39,486 nt of DNA, taken from NCBI GenBank assembly GCA_938038205.1, contig CALHSA010000041.1, forward strand, positions 1 to 39,486. Direction: 5' to 3'. Origin of the DNA: an uncultured bacterium. Lineage in GTDB: Bacteria > Bdellovibrionota_C > UBA2361 > JANWWW01. The translations under genes and the position numbers were made by a program. Of this stretch, positions 22,310 to 31,785 are shown piece after piece; the stretch's first letter is position 1, and each line of letters starts with the position of its first letter. Under the pieces are notes generated by a model that searched no databases, was not told where the DNA came from, and saw nothing but the letters and a program-made list of their open reading frames with translations.

Positions 22310-24520
22310 ATGAGTTCACTTTTCTCCAAGGATGTTGTGTTAATCCTTGAGAGCGCTTTGGAGGAAGCAAAAGCAAAGAATTCAAAAATAATGACTACTG
22401 AGCACATTCTTTATGCTCTTACGTTCTTTTCTCAAACTAAAGAAATTCTACAGTATTTAGGTGTTGACCTTGAGGAATTGAGAGAAGAGCTGGAGCATTA
22501 TTTTGAAAACTACATAGAAAAAAACAAGGATGGTGGAGAAATAATTAGAAGCGTTGCAGTGGACGGTGTTATAAACCAAGCGATAAAAAATGTGATAAAT
22601 GCGGACAGGAACCAGATACAACCTGAGGATCTTTTGCTATCTATATTTGTTCAAAAAGATTGTTTCTCTTCCCAGTTACTTCAAGAATATGGTCTAACAG
22701 ATTTGGCATTAAAGGAAGCGATTACACTGAGACAACAAGGGCGCCTTATTTTATCTAATCAAGAATCTGTAAATAAATCCTATGGAGGATTTTTACCCTA
22801 TGTCACTACCAATCTTACGGAATTAGCCAGGAATAACAGCCTTGATCCAATAATCGGTAGAGAGAAGGAGCTCGAGCAACTAATAACTATTTTAGGACGA
22901 AAGAAGAAAAGTAATCCATTAATCGTGGGTGATCCTGGAGTGGGGAAAACTGCATTGGTTCATGGCTTGTGTCAAAAAATTGTTTCAAAAAACGTACCGG
23001 AAGATTTGTGGGATTATGAAGTTTATTCGCTTGATGTTTCGTCTCTTCTATCCGGTACCCGATTTAGAGGTGATTTTGAGGAAAGATTAAAATCTGTTAT
23101 AGAGGATCTCCTAGCACAAGAAAAAGTTATACTTTTCATTGATGAGATTCACTCAATAGTAGGGGCCGGGGCTACTGTTGGTGATAGTGTAGATGCAGCA
23201 CTGATACTAAAGCCATATATTGGATCAGGTCAACTTAAAGTGATAGGTACCACAACGTTTGATGACTTTAAGAAACACTTAGAGAGAGATAAGGGATTTT
23301 TAAGAAGGTTCTCCGTAGTTGAAATTTCTGAGCCAAGTTACGAAACAGTTATCGAAATTTTAAAATCTGTTGCTAAAGAGTTTGAAAAATTCCATGGGGT
23401 GCGTATCCCCTTTACAACTATAAAGCACACCGTAGAGTTATCTAAGAAATATATGCCAGATAAAAAACTTCCAGACAAAGCAGTTGAATTATTGGATCAA
23501 GCCTGCAGTCGTACTAAATACTTGGAAGATATAAAATTAGTTTCTAAAGCAAGTCTCTCCAAAGCAATCATCGATTTAACTGGTATACCATTTGAAGACA
23601 CCTCCGGTAATTCCAAGAATTCCTTACTTAAATTAAGAGAAAAAATACAAGCTGAGCTTTTTGGACAGGAAGAAGCTGTTCAAGCAGTGACATCGAGCAT
23701 AGTTAGAAGATTGGCTGGAGTAAGAATTTCTGACAAAAAACCAATAGGAAGCTTCCTTTTTGCTGGTCCTACAGGGGTTGGTAAAACTGAATTGGCAAGA
23801 TTATTAGCTAAGTATTTAGGAGCTCGTTTTCTGAGATTTGATATGAGTGAGTTTATGGAAAAACACTCAGTAGCGAAATTAGTGGGAGCCCCTCCAGGAT
23901 ATGTTGGGCATGAAGAGGGAGGTCAGCTCATAAATCTTGTAAGACAGCACTCATGCAATGTCATACTTTTTGATGAAATTGAGAAGGCTCATGAGGACGT
24001 TTATCTAATTTTACTGCAAGTGTTAGATGCAGGGGTCTTAACTGATAGTTCAGGAAGAAAAGCGGACTTCAGTGAGAGTATAATAATTTTAACATCAAAT
24101 CTTGGGCATCAAGGTAGTAAAGCATTAGGTTTTGGTTCAGACCTTGAGAAACAATCGAAAATGAAAGCGATTGAACAATTTTTTAAACCGGAGTTTAGAA
24201 ATAGACTGGATGGGATCATAATCTTTAATCCTTTAAAAGAAGCAGAGATTGATAAAATCTCAGAGAAATTTTTAAAAGAATTGAACAACAGCTTACGGAA
24301 AAAGGGAGTATGTATCACCTGGGATGAGAGAGTAGTAAAGTTTATCTCAAAGAAAGGATTTGATCCTCAAATGGGTGCTCGACCAATATCAAGATTCATA
24401 GAACAGGAAATTGGAAATCTATTAGCAGAGACAATGCTGAAATCAAGATCAAAAAAATTCCAGCTAGTTGTACAGTCTGACAAAATTCATGTGATTGAGC
24501 AGTTTGCTGCAGTCTCTTAG
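22310..24520 (+). CDS. clpA: ATP-dependent Clp protease ATP-binding subunit ClpA
   Basis: ClpA is the AAA+ unfoldase that feeds ClpP. At 736 residues it has the Clp N domain (about 1-145), D1 with Walker A GDPGVGKT and Walker B LFIDEIHSIVGAG, and D2 with GPTGVGKTEL and ILFDEIEKAHEDV. The short D1-D2 junction lacks the coiled-coil middle domain of ClpB/ClpC, which marks it as ClpA. The loop after TSNLGHQGSKALGFGSD contains LGF at the site of the IGL/IGF ClpP-docking tripeptide, so it should pair with ClpP. The C-terminus has FKPEFRNRLDGII and QMGARPISRFIEQE. It has a clear Shine-Dalgarno AAAGAGG (22296-22302) at 7-nt spacing. It lies 88 bases after clpS. clpP is not in the window. Confidence 0.96.
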   Translation: MSSLFSKDVVLILESALEEAKAKNSKIMTTEHILYALTFFSQTKEILQYLGVDLEELREELEHYFENYIEKNKDGGEIIRSVAVDGVINQAIKNVINADRNQIQPEDLLLSIFVQKDCFSSQLLQEYGLTDLALKEAITLRQQGRLILSNQESVNKSYGGFLPYVTTNLTELARNNSLDPIIGREKELEQLITILGRKKKSNPLIVGDPGVGKTALVHGLCQKIVSKNVPEDLWDYEVYSLDVSSLLSGTRFRGDFEERLKSVIEDLLAQEKVILFIDEIHSIVGAGATVGDSVDAALILKPYIGSGQLKVIGTTTFDDFKKHLERDKGFLRRFSVVEISEPSYETVIEILKSVAKEFEKFHGVRIPFTTIKHTVELSKKYMPDKKLPDKAVELLDQACSRTKYLEDIKLVSKASLSKAIIDLTGIPFEDTSGNSKNSLLKLREKIQAELFGQEEAVQAVTSSIVRRLAGVRISDKKPIGSFLFAGPTGVGKTELARLLAKYLGARFLRFDMSEFMEKHSVAKLVGAPPGYVGHEEGGQLINLVRQHSCNVILFDEIEKAHEDVYLILLQVLDAGVLTDSSGRKADFSESIIILTSNLGHQGSKALGFGSDLEKQSKMKAIEQFFKPEFRNRLDGIIIFNPLKEAEIDKISEKFLKELNNSLRKKGVCITWDERVVKFISKKGFDPQMGARPISRFIEQEIGNLLAETMLKSRSKKFQLVVQSDKIHVIEQFAAVS

Positions 24521-25884
24521 ATCTGATACCCAAGAGCCATTCCTAGCAGCTCTGCGAATCGCTCTGCCTTTTTAAATGACTCTATTGAAATACTTGAGCG
24601 ATCATCCAAATCTGTCCCTAGAATAAGTACTCCTGAGTGTTTTTCAAAATTCAAAGGAACTATAAAAAAATTCCCTTCAGCACCAAAAAAAGAATCTTGT
24701 TCTATTTTTTGAATTTTACCTTCTACTACAGCTGTTACAACTGGTAATTCCTCTTTTCTTGGAGAATTTAAAAAAATTGTAGGAATAAAAAAACTTTTTG
24801 CTTTTCCAATTTTTAATTTAGGTATAAGTGCATTCCGGCTTTCATTTAATAGCATAGTTACCGCGTAGTTATAACCACACTTCGGTAGTATTTCCGAAAA
24901 AAGGATTCTAATTGCCTCCACACTTGGATATCCCTCAACTAACTCACCAAAAAAAATTTCAAATATATCATTTTCTAACTCAAAGATCTTTAATTTAGGC
25001 AACATGGTATCTAAATGCCGCTTTCCTTTAACTGTTTTTGCTAATCTAAGTATTTCCTCAACAGTCTGGACATTTGTTAGCATAGGTGGAACGATTGTAC
25101 GCCACGTATTAATCCATTGCTGAATTATCTCTTCAAATACTACCGAATTTATACCTGCATTTTTTAAAGTTTTAGAACTTAAAATCGTCGATATGTTAGA
25201 GGCAGTTACATAGAAAATAGAGGGCTCAGAGCTCGATGCTAATTGTAAATAGTCCCTATTCTCCGCATAACTCTCAAGTATAGAGCCCCCTATACTAAAA
25301 TCAAAAAAGAACTCCTCTATCTCACTTGGTTTTAGGGGTCCAGATTCATAGCATCGGAATAGGAGCTCCTCAAAATTCCCTTGAGATTTTTTAATAACCT
25401 TTTCAAACCAACTTGGTGTATAAAAACTAAAATAAATCATTGGTAGGCTTAGCCTAATTAATGTAAAAATGTCAGCTGATTGAGATCTGAATGCTAGACC
25501 AGTTAGTATAGAGTTAATTTTTACACATGACCATTGTAAAGCCGATAAATTCTCCTCGCAAAAAAAATTTTTACTTTTAATGCTCCGAATGAAATTCTCA
25601 ATATCCTCCCTGTCAAAGGCTATATCTGTAATTTTTTTTTCTTCAGCTAATTTTTCTTTAACTTTTTGAATTTCAAACACCAAAGTTAAAAGTCCAAAAT
25701 CCCATTTTAATCTGGAAAAAAGGTCCTTAAGAGACTTGATTGAGTCAATTTCTTTCTCAAGAGTAGTCACCAAATCACGTTTTATAGGAATATAAACTTT
25801 ATTTTTGTTAGCTGAAGTATTACCACTCTCTAAAGAATCCCCAAAGACGGTGCTGTGGCCAGAGAAAACTATCCGCTTATTCAC
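24517..25884 (-). CDS. hypothetical protein, 455 aa, possible C-terminal GAF-like domain
   Basis: No confident family. The protein has no signal peptide. The N-terminal 30 residues are polar and probably disordered, and residues about 35-320 are mainly helical with aromatic-rich segments (PMIYFSFYTPSWFEKVIKK). Residues about 325-455 resemble a degenerate GAF domain: ILPKCGYNYAVTMLLNESRNALIPKLKIGKA, then FFIVPLNFEKHSGVLILGTD and a final helix SFKKAERFAELLGMALG. A helical or HDOD-like N-terminal part joined to a GAF-like end is known in signalling proteins of delta-type bacteria, but I could not find HDOD motifs, so this is inference. It overlaps the clpA stop by 4 bases and is divergent from the efflux adaptor gene. 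Confidence 0.65.
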   Translation of the reverse strand: MNKRIVFSGHSTVFGDSLESGNTSANKNKVYIPIKRDLVTTLEKEIDSIKSLKDLFSRLKWDFGLLTLVFEIQKVKEKLAEEKKITDIAFDREDIENFIRSIKSKNFFCEENLSALQWSCVKINSILTGLAFRSQSADIFTLIRLSLPMIYFSFYTPSWFEKVIKKSQGNFEELLFRCYESGPLKPSEIEEFFFDFSIGGSILESYAENRDYLQLASSSEPSIFYVTASNISTILSSKTLKNAGINSVVFEEIIQQWINTWRTIVPPMLTNVQTVEEILRLAKTVKGKRHLDTMLPKLKIFELENDIFEIFFGELVEGYPSVEAIRILFSEILPKCGYNYAVTMLLNESRNALIPKLKIGKAKSFFIPTIFLNSPRKEELPVVTAVVEGKIQKIEQDSFFGAEGNFFIVPLNFEKHSGVLILGTDLDDRSSISIESFKKAERFAELLGMALGYQI

Positions 25885-25940
25885 TTAATTTTTATATCGA
25901 TATTAAATTTTTTTTCTTGAGGGGTAATATCAAAACCTAA

Positions 25941-25960
25941 AACAACGTGAAAAAGTTGTT
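25941..25960. repeat. inverted repeat beside the efflux-pump promoter
   Basis: AACAAC (25941-25946) and GTTGTT (25955-25960) are exact inverted copies separated by 8 nt. The right arm overlaps the -35 element (25956-25961) of the adaptor gene. It lies in the 107-bp divergent region and could be an operator for a regulator of the pump. No regulator gene is adjacent. Confidence 0.4.
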
Positions 25961-25984
25961 ATAAGCTAGTGACCCAATTAAAAT
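25956..25984 (+). promoter_or_regulatory. putative promoter of the RND efflux pair
   Basis: TTGTTA (25956-25961), 17 nt, TAAAAT (25979-25984), then 7 nt to the ATG at 25992. A leaderless transcript is expected. The adaptor and pump genes would both be read from it. Confidence 0.5.
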
Positions 25985-25991
25985 TACCCGA

Positions 25992-26975
25992 ATGGGAATT
26001 TTTATCGCCCTGGTAACGATACTTTTTGGGTGTAATCGTGGTTTTTCTAACCAATCTTTTCCTCCTCAAACTGTTGAAGTCATGCCATTAATGAATGAAA
26101 TTCACTATGAAAAAATAACTATTCCGTGCTCAGTCTTTGATTCAGGAGCCATAAAGATATCTTTCCCCGTTGGCGGGACTATTAAATTTTTAGAGCAAGA
26201 AGGTGTCGTTAAATCGGGGACAACTCTTGTTGAGTTAATAAATGATGATTTAATAGCTCTTAAAGAGTCTGTTAAGAAAGAGCTAAATTTCAATAAAACA
26301 GTTCTTGATAGATTTACTCTTTTATTGGAGATGGGAGGAGTCAGTAAAACCGAATTTGAAAAACAAGGTACTATTGTTAAAACCTTAGAGGGTAAGCTAG
26401 CGCAGTTAGACAAATCTCTTAGCGACACTATTTTCAAAGCACCAGAGGATGGAATTTTGGGGCCTTGGCAAGTTAGGGTAGGAGAGGTAATCTCCCCAAA
26501 TCAAGAAATAGGTTTACTAAAAATAAAAGGAACAGCATATATTGATTGCAAACTTCCTGCGGATTATGCCGTTATTCTCTCAACTAATCCTTTTAAATCA
26601 CATTATGAAAACTCAGAATTAGAATTGGTTACAGCTAAACCATCTATAAATCATGAGTCAGATACCATAGTTCTGAGATTTAAAAGTGATCTTGATTTGG
26701 GGAACAATCAGACAGTACCAGTTACTTTCATTATTGAAAGGCAGGATATTAAGGGATACTTTGTTCCAATCGAAGCAGTAAAATTCGATTTTGATGGACC
26801 AAAAATATTCGTTGTTAAGGAAGCTGATAAAAACTTTCAGGCAAAAGCTCACCCAGTGATAGTGGAAGAAATTTTTGGGGACAAAGTAAAAATAAATGCA
26901 GATTTAGAGGAAGGTACTTTGATCATAAGTAAAGGCATAAGTAAGATTTTTAGTGGGGTTAACATTATTTTTTAG
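25992..26975 (+). CDS. RND efflux periplasmic adaptor (HlyD/MFP family), predicted lipoprotein
   Basis: Membrane fusion proteins bridge an inner-membrane RND pump and an outer-membrane channel. MGIFIALVTILFGC is a short lipoprotein signal with lipobox LFGC (Cys14). Two half-lipoyl motifs flank a short coiled-coil hairpin: FPVGGTIKFLEQEGVVKSGTTLVEL (about 59-83), LDRFTLLLEMGGVSKTEFEKQ in the hairpin, and IFKAPEDGILGPWQVRVGEVISPNQEI (about 147-173). A beta-barrel and a membrane-proximal domain follow (YFVPIEAVKFD near 256-266). At 327 residues it is shorter than AcrA (about 400), mainly because the hairpin is short. The pump gene follows after 17 bases. No TolC-like channel is present. Confidence 0.88.
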   Translation: MGIFIALVTILFGCNRGFSNQSFPPQTVEVMPLMNEIHYEKITIPCSVFDSGAIKISFPVGGTIKFLEQEGVVKSGTTLVELINDDLIALKESVKKELNFNKTVLDRFTLLLEMGGVSKTEFEKQGTIVKTLEGKLAQLDKSLSDTIFKAPEDGILGPWQVRVGEVISPNQEIGLLKIKGTAYIDCKLPADYAVILSTNPFKSHYENSELELVTAKPSINHESDTIVLRFKSDLDLGNNQTVPVTFIIERQDIKGYFVPIEAVKFDFDGPKIFVVKEADKNFQAKAHPVIVEEIFGDKVKINADLEEGTLIISKGISKIFSGVNIIF

Positions 26976-26992
26976 TTTTCTGTAGAGTAACA

Positions 26993-29977
26993 ATGAACTT
27001 AAAAAATTTGTCAGTAATTGTTTTTATCCTATTCGGTATTTTTGGGGTAATCTTTGCATTTTATTTGCCGATTAGGCTATTTCCTAAATCTAACCAAGCA
27101 GTAATTAAAGTTACCACAATTTATCCAGGAGCTGATGCAAAAACTGTCTTTGGTTCGGTCTCAACAACACTTGCTAAATTTTTTCGAGGTTTACCTGGCG
27201 TAGATTATATTCAGGGTAGTAGCACTGACTCGGTATCAACACTTCAGCTAATATTAAATCCGAATCCCGATCTAAACAGAATACTCACCGAGGTTTTAGC
27301 AAAAACTCAAGAAGCAAAATTTGAACTTCCTTTTGAAGCATTTCCTCCGATAGTTGAGGTGGTTAAGCCGGATAGTCAGGTTGCTGATATGTACATAAGT
27401 TTCAATTCAGAAATACTGAAGTATCACGAGGTAGCTGATTATATTAACAAAAATATTTTCCCAGTTATCTCGTCAATTGATGGAGTACAAAAACTAGAGA
27501 TTATTGGAGGCAGCTCCCCAGCGATTCGATTTAAATCATCTCACATTGAGCTAGTAAAATCTGGTTTGTCACCCTTACAAGCTCAGAGACAGGTAGCAGA
27601 ACTCGCTAAAAGGAAACCTTCCGGATATCTTGACCTTGGATCAGCGAGACTTAATTTTCAATTAAGTACAAATGTTGAAAGTTTGCCTAGTTTTGTAAAT
27701 AGACCTATTTATGGGTCCTTGAATAATCTAAAGTTACAGGATATTGGTGAAATTTCCATAAGCCCGGAGTCAGTAGACACAGAGACTCGATTCAACGGAA
27801 AAGCAAGTGTTTTTGGAGGAGTTTTTGTAAATCCGACTTATAATGCCTTAACTGTTTTAAAAAATGTCAAAGATAAACTTGATTCAATAAAAAAGGAACA
27901 GGAGCTACCTATTGAAATATCAATACCATACGATACCTCTATTTTTATCTCCTCCAGTTTGCGAGAAATAACAAAAACCTTAATGGAAACTATTCTAATA
28001 GTTTGCTTGGTCATATTCCTATTCTTTAGAAACCTTAAATCAAGTTTTATCGTTTTAATCTCTTTACCGCTTAGTCTTCTAGGAGTACTGCCTTTTTTGT
28101 ACCTTCTTGGTTATTCCATAAATTTACTAACAATTTTGGCTATAGTTTTATCCGTTGGAATAGTTGTAGATGACTCAATAATAATCTTAGAGCGAATTCT
28201 TACAGAAAGATCAAAAGGGAGAAGTATGGAAGTATCAATTAGAGAGACTTTAATTGAACTTTGGAAACCAATGTTATTGCTTAACTTGGTTCTAGTAATT
28301 CTTTTTGTACCTTTCTTTTTTAACACAGGCTTAACAGCCGATCTTTTTAAAGAATTTGCATTCACTCTTTCTGCAGCTATGTTAACGTCCCTGATTGTAG
28401 CTTATACAGTTGTGCCGTATTTAACCCAACAATTGGGAAGTTTAGGAGATCTTAAAATTTTGAATTGGGAAAATGCTGAGCTTAAATATAGAACTATTCT
28501 TGAGAGGTTACTTCATCGTAAGTGGGCGCCGCTTGCTTTAATACTAATTTTTTTACTGACTTACCCTCTTGTTACACGACTACCACAAAAAGATTTTCTA
28601 CCAAAAGAGGACCGCTCAGTTCTCCTTACAGTCGTTGAGGCCCCTAAATTTATTTCTCCAAATAGAATGAGAGAAATATTAGACGAGTGGTATGAATCGG
28701 TTAAAAATACTCCAGCTGTAAGACATGTTTTTCAACTTGGAACACTTGATTTTATGTTTGGAGGTGTTGGACTTCTTCCTTACTCCCAAAGAAAGCTAAC
28801 GGCGTTTGATGTTGAAAAAGAATTGTTCAAAATCGCTAACTCAATTAAATCTGTTAGACTTATACCAATTAATCCTCCTCCTCTGCCATCCTCTGGAACT
28901 TTTCCTTTAGAGGTGGCTTTTTTATCACCAGAGCTATCAAACAGTGTTCTTGTAGTGTGCAATCACCTTGTCCAAGAGTTGCGTAAAATTGGTATTTATA
29001 GTTTTATTGATTGCATACCAAAACTTGATAAGCTTTATGGTTTTTTTGAAATAAATGAAGCAAAATTAGCACAATATGCAATTCCTACCGACCTTTTTCT
29101 TAATGAATTATCCGCTGTTACTGTAGATCGATTTGTCTCAATAATGCCTTTCGGTACAAGGAGTTACAAAGTTTTTTTTAACTTAGATCTCTTTGAAAAT
29201 TTAGAGAACTTAAAATTTGTATCTTTCAAACATCAAAACCGTGATTTTAAGTTTGGCTCGTTTTTATCCATAAAACATAGAGCAGAGTTAGACTCAGTAC
29301 AGCAGATTGGAGAGTACTTTAGTGCTATTTTACGTGCAGCACCAGTGCCTGGATTTCCGCTTGGAAGTGCAATAGACATTGCAAAGCAAAGGCTGGAAGA
29401 ATTAACTCCAAAAAACTTCCGGATCGAGTTTTTAGGAGACTCAAGACAATACCTGAGGAATATTCAAGAGTCCCAAAAAATTTACTTTTTCGCAGGACTA
29501 TTTATTTTTAGCTTGTATTGGTTATCCACAAGGAGTTTTGTATTATCATTTGGAACGATTTTTTTATCTTTTCTTTTTTCATTCTGGATCGGTAACTTTG
29601 TGAATTTCATTGGTGGAACTACAGTGAATTTTTACACGGGTATAGCAATTCTGATATTGATTGGTCTTATAACAAAAAATTACACAATAATTCTTTTTAA
29701 AGTTTTTGAAGAATTAAAGAATGATAAGAATCAGAACATTGAAGAGATAGTAATTAAATCTAGTTGTGAGAGATTAAGGCCGATTCTTATGACCTCATTC
29801 TCAACTGTGCTTGGGCACTTGCCATTAATTTTTGCATCAGGAGCCGGCGCTGTTGCAAGAAACTCGATTGGCATAACGCTAGTATTCTCCATGATTATTC
29901 TAACTGTAATATCAATAACAGTTTTCCCAACTATCTTAGCAACAGCTCTAAAAACTTTAGATTTTCGCCGGAAGTAG
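26993..29977 (+). CDS. RND-family efflux transporter, inner-membrane pump
   Basis: A proton-driven trimeric exporter. The 994-residue protein shows the RND layout: a first transmembrane helix at about 5-25, a large periplasmic loop with PGADAKTVFGSVSTTL (porter domain), a block of six helices from about 335, a second periplasmic loop, then the final helices from about 825. The proton-relay residues are seen as Asp393-Asp394 in VGIVVDDSIIILE (TM4) and Lys895 in IGLITKNYTIILF (TM10), the equivalents of AcrB Asp407-408 and Lys940. It is slightly shorter than AcrB (1049). Substrates cannot be predicted. The closest class by eye is the general drug/solvent (HAE-like) type rather than the metal (CusA) type. 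Confidence 0.93.
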   Translation: MNLKNLSVIVFILFGIFGVIFAFYLPIRLFPKSNQAVIKVTTIYPGADAKTVFGSVSTTLAKFFRGLPGVDYIQGSSTDSVSTLQLILNPNPDLNRILTEVLAKTQEAKFELPFEAFPPIVEVVKPDSQVADMYISFNSEILKYHEVADYINKNIFPVISSIDGVQKLEIIGGSSPAIRFKSSHIELVKSGLSPLQAQRQVAELAKRKPSGYLDLGSARLNFQLSTNVESLPSFVNRPIYGSLNNLKLQDIGEISISPESVDTETRFNGKASVFGGVFVNPTYNALTVLKNVKDKLDSIKKEQELPIEISIPYDTSIFISSSLREITKTLMETILIVCLVIFLFFRNLKSSFIVLISLPLSLLGVLPFLYLLGYSINLLTILAIVLSVGIVVDDSIIILERILTERSKGRSMEVSIRETLIELWKPMLLLNLVLVILFVPFFFNTGLTADLFKEFAFTLSAAMLTSLIVAYTVVPYLTQQLGSLGDLKILNWENAELKYRTILERLLHRKWAPLALILIFLLTYPLVTRLPQKDFLPKEDRSVLLTVVEAPKFISPNRMREILDEWYESVKNTPAVRHVFQLGTLDFMFGGVGLLPYSQRKLTAFDVEKELFKIANSIKSVRLIPINPPPLPSSGTFPLEVAFLSPELSNSVLVVCNHLVQELRKIGIYSFIDCIPKLDKLYGFFEINEAKLAQYAIPTDLFLNELSAVTVDRFVSIMPFGTRSYKVFFNLDLFENLENLKFVSFKHQNRDFKFGSFLSIKHRAELDSVQQIGEYFSAILRAAPVPGFPLGSAIDIAKQRLEELTPKNFRIEFLGDSRQYLRNIQESQKIYFFAGLFIFSLYWLSTRSFVLSFGTIFLSFLFSFWIGNFVNFIGGTTVNFYTGIAILILIGLITKNYTIILFKVFEELKNDKNQNIEEIVIKSSCERLRPILMTSFSTVLGHLPLIFASGAGAVARNSIGITLVFSMIILTVISITVFPTILATALKTLDFRRK

Positions 29978-29983
29978 TATACT
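29978..29983 (+). promoter_or_regulatory. possible -10 element of fabF
   Basis: TATACT lies in the 17-base gap between the RND pump stop and fabF, 11 nt before the ATG. No clear -35 is seen at 17-nt spacing. It suggests that fabF can be transcribed separately from the pump genes. The AGGA just before the ATG is too close to act as a normal Shine-Dalgarno sequence. Confidence 0.3.
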
Positions 29984-29994
29984 TTTAACTAGGA

Positions 29995-31233
29995 ATGCGA
30001 AGGGTAGTAGTTACAGGTCTAGGTGTGATATCGCCTCTTGGATTAAGTGTAACAGATACGTGGCAGAAAATTAAGCTGGGAATGTCGGGTATTGAAAAAA
30101 TCTCCCGATTTGATGCCTCTGAGTTTCCTAGCCAGATTGCAGGAGAGGTAAAGAACTTTGATCCCTCCAACTACTTAGAGTCGAAGGAGATAAAAAAAAC
30201 CGATAGATTTATTCATTTCGCTATCGCATCTGCCACAGAAGCTTGGAGAGACTCTAAACTTAATGATTATGAGTTTAAACCGAATAGAGCTGCGTGTATT
30301 TTCGGAGTTGGTATCGGTGGTTTAGAGATGTGGGAAAGGTATCATGAGATCCTTCTAAAAGAGGGTCCTCGAAAAATCTCTCCATTTTTAATTCCAGGGA
30401 TGATAGCAAACTTAGCACCAGGGCAACTTGCTATAAAGTTTGGTCTAAAAGGTCCAAACTTCACAACTACTAGTGCTTGTGCAAGCTCAGCTCACTCAAT
30501 AGGAGAGGGCTATAGACTTATTCAATCAGGTTTGGCTGATATTGTTGTAGCTGGTGGAAGTGAAGCTGCAATTACACCATTAGGTGTTGGCGGATTTTCT
30601 GCTTTAAGAGCTTTATCAACACGGAATGATGAACCTCAGCGAGCTTCAAGACCTTGGGACAAAGGTAGAGATGGATTTGTAATATCTGAGGGTTCTGCAA
30701 CTTTGATACTTGAAGAGCTTGAGCATGCGACTAAAAGAGGAGCAAAAATTTACGCTGAAATCATAGGATACTATGCAAATTGTGATGCTTATCATATCAC
30801 TGCGCCAAGTGAGGAAGGAGAGGGGGCTATTGAGTGTATGTTGGGGTGTCTTGAACATTCAAAGCTTGAACCTCATCAAGTTGATTATATTAATGCTCAT
30901 GGTACTAGTACCCCTTCTGGAGATTTGATAGAGCTAAAAGCCATTAAAACGGTTTTTAAAGATTCACTTGATAAGATATGCATTAGTTCAACCAAATCTA
31001 TGACCGGACACCTTTTAGGGGCAGCTGGAGCTTTAGAGGCTGTTTTCTGCATTATGGCTATAGTTGATAACTTTATACCTCCAACAATAAATTTAGAGGA
31101 TCCTGAGCCTGATTGTGAGGGTTGTGATTTAGTTCCTCTTAAAGGGAAAGAGAGGAAGATAGATGTTGCTTTATCAAACTCGTTTGGATTTGGCGGTACT
31201 AATGCCTGTTTGCTTTTTAAAAGACTAACATAA
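29995..31233 (+). CDS. fabF: beta-ketoacyl-ACP synthase II
   Basis: FabF condenses malonyl-ACP with acyl-ACP in fatty acid elongation. The length is exactly the family norm, 412 residues. The catalytic triad is Cys162 (TTTSACASSAHS), His302 (NAHGTSTPSGD) and His339 (STKSMTGHLLGAAGA). GFGGTNACLLFKR closes the protein. The usual upstream acpP is absent. Instead the gene follows the RND pump by 17 bases, which is an unusual context for a core lipid gene. Confidence 0.95.
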   Translation: MRRVVVTGLGVISPLGLSVTDTWQKIKLGMSGIEKISRFDASEFPSQIAGEVKNFDPSNYLESKEIKKTDRFIHFAIASATEAWRDSKLNDYEFKPNRAACIFGVGIGGLEMWERYHEILLKEGPRKISPFLIPGMIANLAPGQLAIKFGLKGPNFTTTSACASSAHSIGEGYRLIQSGLADIVVAGGSEAAITPLGVGGFSALRALSTRNDEPQRASRPWDKGRDGFVISEGSATLILEELEHATKRGAKIYAEIIGYYANCDAYHITAPSEEGEGAIECMLGCLEHSKLEPHQVDYINAHGTSTPSGDLIELKAIKTVFKDSLDKICISSTKSMTGHLLGAAGALEAVFCIMAIVDNFIPPTINLEDPEPDCEGCDLVPLKGKERKIDVALSNSFGFGGTNACLLFKRLT

Positions 31234-31272
31234 TTTTTTTTCAGTTACTTTTCTGGTAATATTTAGTAAAAA

Positions 31273-31345
31273 GCGGAAGTAGCTCAGTTGGTAGAGCGTC
31301 AGCCTTCCAAGCTGAATGTCGCGGGTTCGAGTCCCGTCTTCCGCT
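31273..31345 (+). tRNA. tRNA-Gly (TCC)
   Basis: A 73-nt cloverleaf: acceptor GCGGAAG pairs with CTTCCGC, discriminator T at 31345; anticodon stem TCAGC/GCTGA with loop CTTCCAA gives TCC; T arm GCGGG-TTCGAGT-CCCGT. CCA is not encoded. An extended -10 (TGGTAATAT, 31254-31262) lies about 10 nt upstream. Its last two bases overlap the convergent smpB stop codon. Confidence 0.97.
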
Positions 31346-31781
31346 AAACTTTATATTTCCTTAGAAGTTCTCTCTCTATATCTCTTCTTTTAATTTCCTC
31401 CTTTCTTTCGTATTTCTTTTTATGCTTCACAAGAGCAATTCTGACTTTAATTAAACCTCTACTATTTACATAAAGCTCATATGGTAAAACCGTTAAACCT
31501 TTCTCTCTCGACTTTGAGAATATTCTCACAATTTCATTTTTTTTTAATAAAAGTTTTATCGCCCGCTTGTTGGATTTTATCCAAGGTCCGGTAGCATTAA
31601 CTATAAAGTTCACTAACCATAATTCCCCTTTTAAATGGCGAACAAACGCTTTTGACATGTTAAATTTTTTTTCTTTTATTGCCTTCACCTCGTAACCCAA
31701 AAGCTGCAGCCCAGCTTCATAAGTCTCTAAAATATCAAACCTATGCTTTAAATCTCTATTTACTTCTAATACCCTATTCAC
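31344..31781 (-). CDS. smpB: SsrA-binding protein SmpB
   Basis: SmpB partners with tmRNA in trans-translation to free stalled ribosomes. The 145 residues show NRDLKHRFDILETYEAGLQLLGYEVKAIKEKKFNMSKAFV (OB-fold; family n+.a...y.i..t.eaGi.L.GtEVKs.r.g..nl.ds), GLTVLPYELYVNSRGLIKVRIALVKHKKKYERKEEIKRRDIERELLRK and the basic C-terminal tail that enters the mRNA channel. The start is a GTG at 31781. The divergent nagZ begins only 4 bases away, so each promoter must lie inside the neighbouring gene; a TATAAA/TAAAAT element is seen about 17-20 nt upstream within nagZ. The ssrA gene is not in the window. Confidence 0.94.
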   Translation of the reverse strand: MNRVLEVNRDLKHRFDILETYEAGLQLLGYEVKAIKEKKFNMSKAFVRHLKGELWLVNFIVNATGPWIKSNKRAIKLLLKKNEIVRIFSKSREKGLTVLPYELYVNSRGLIKVRIALVKHKKKYERKEEIKRRDIERELLRKYKV

Positions 31782-31785
31782 TGAA

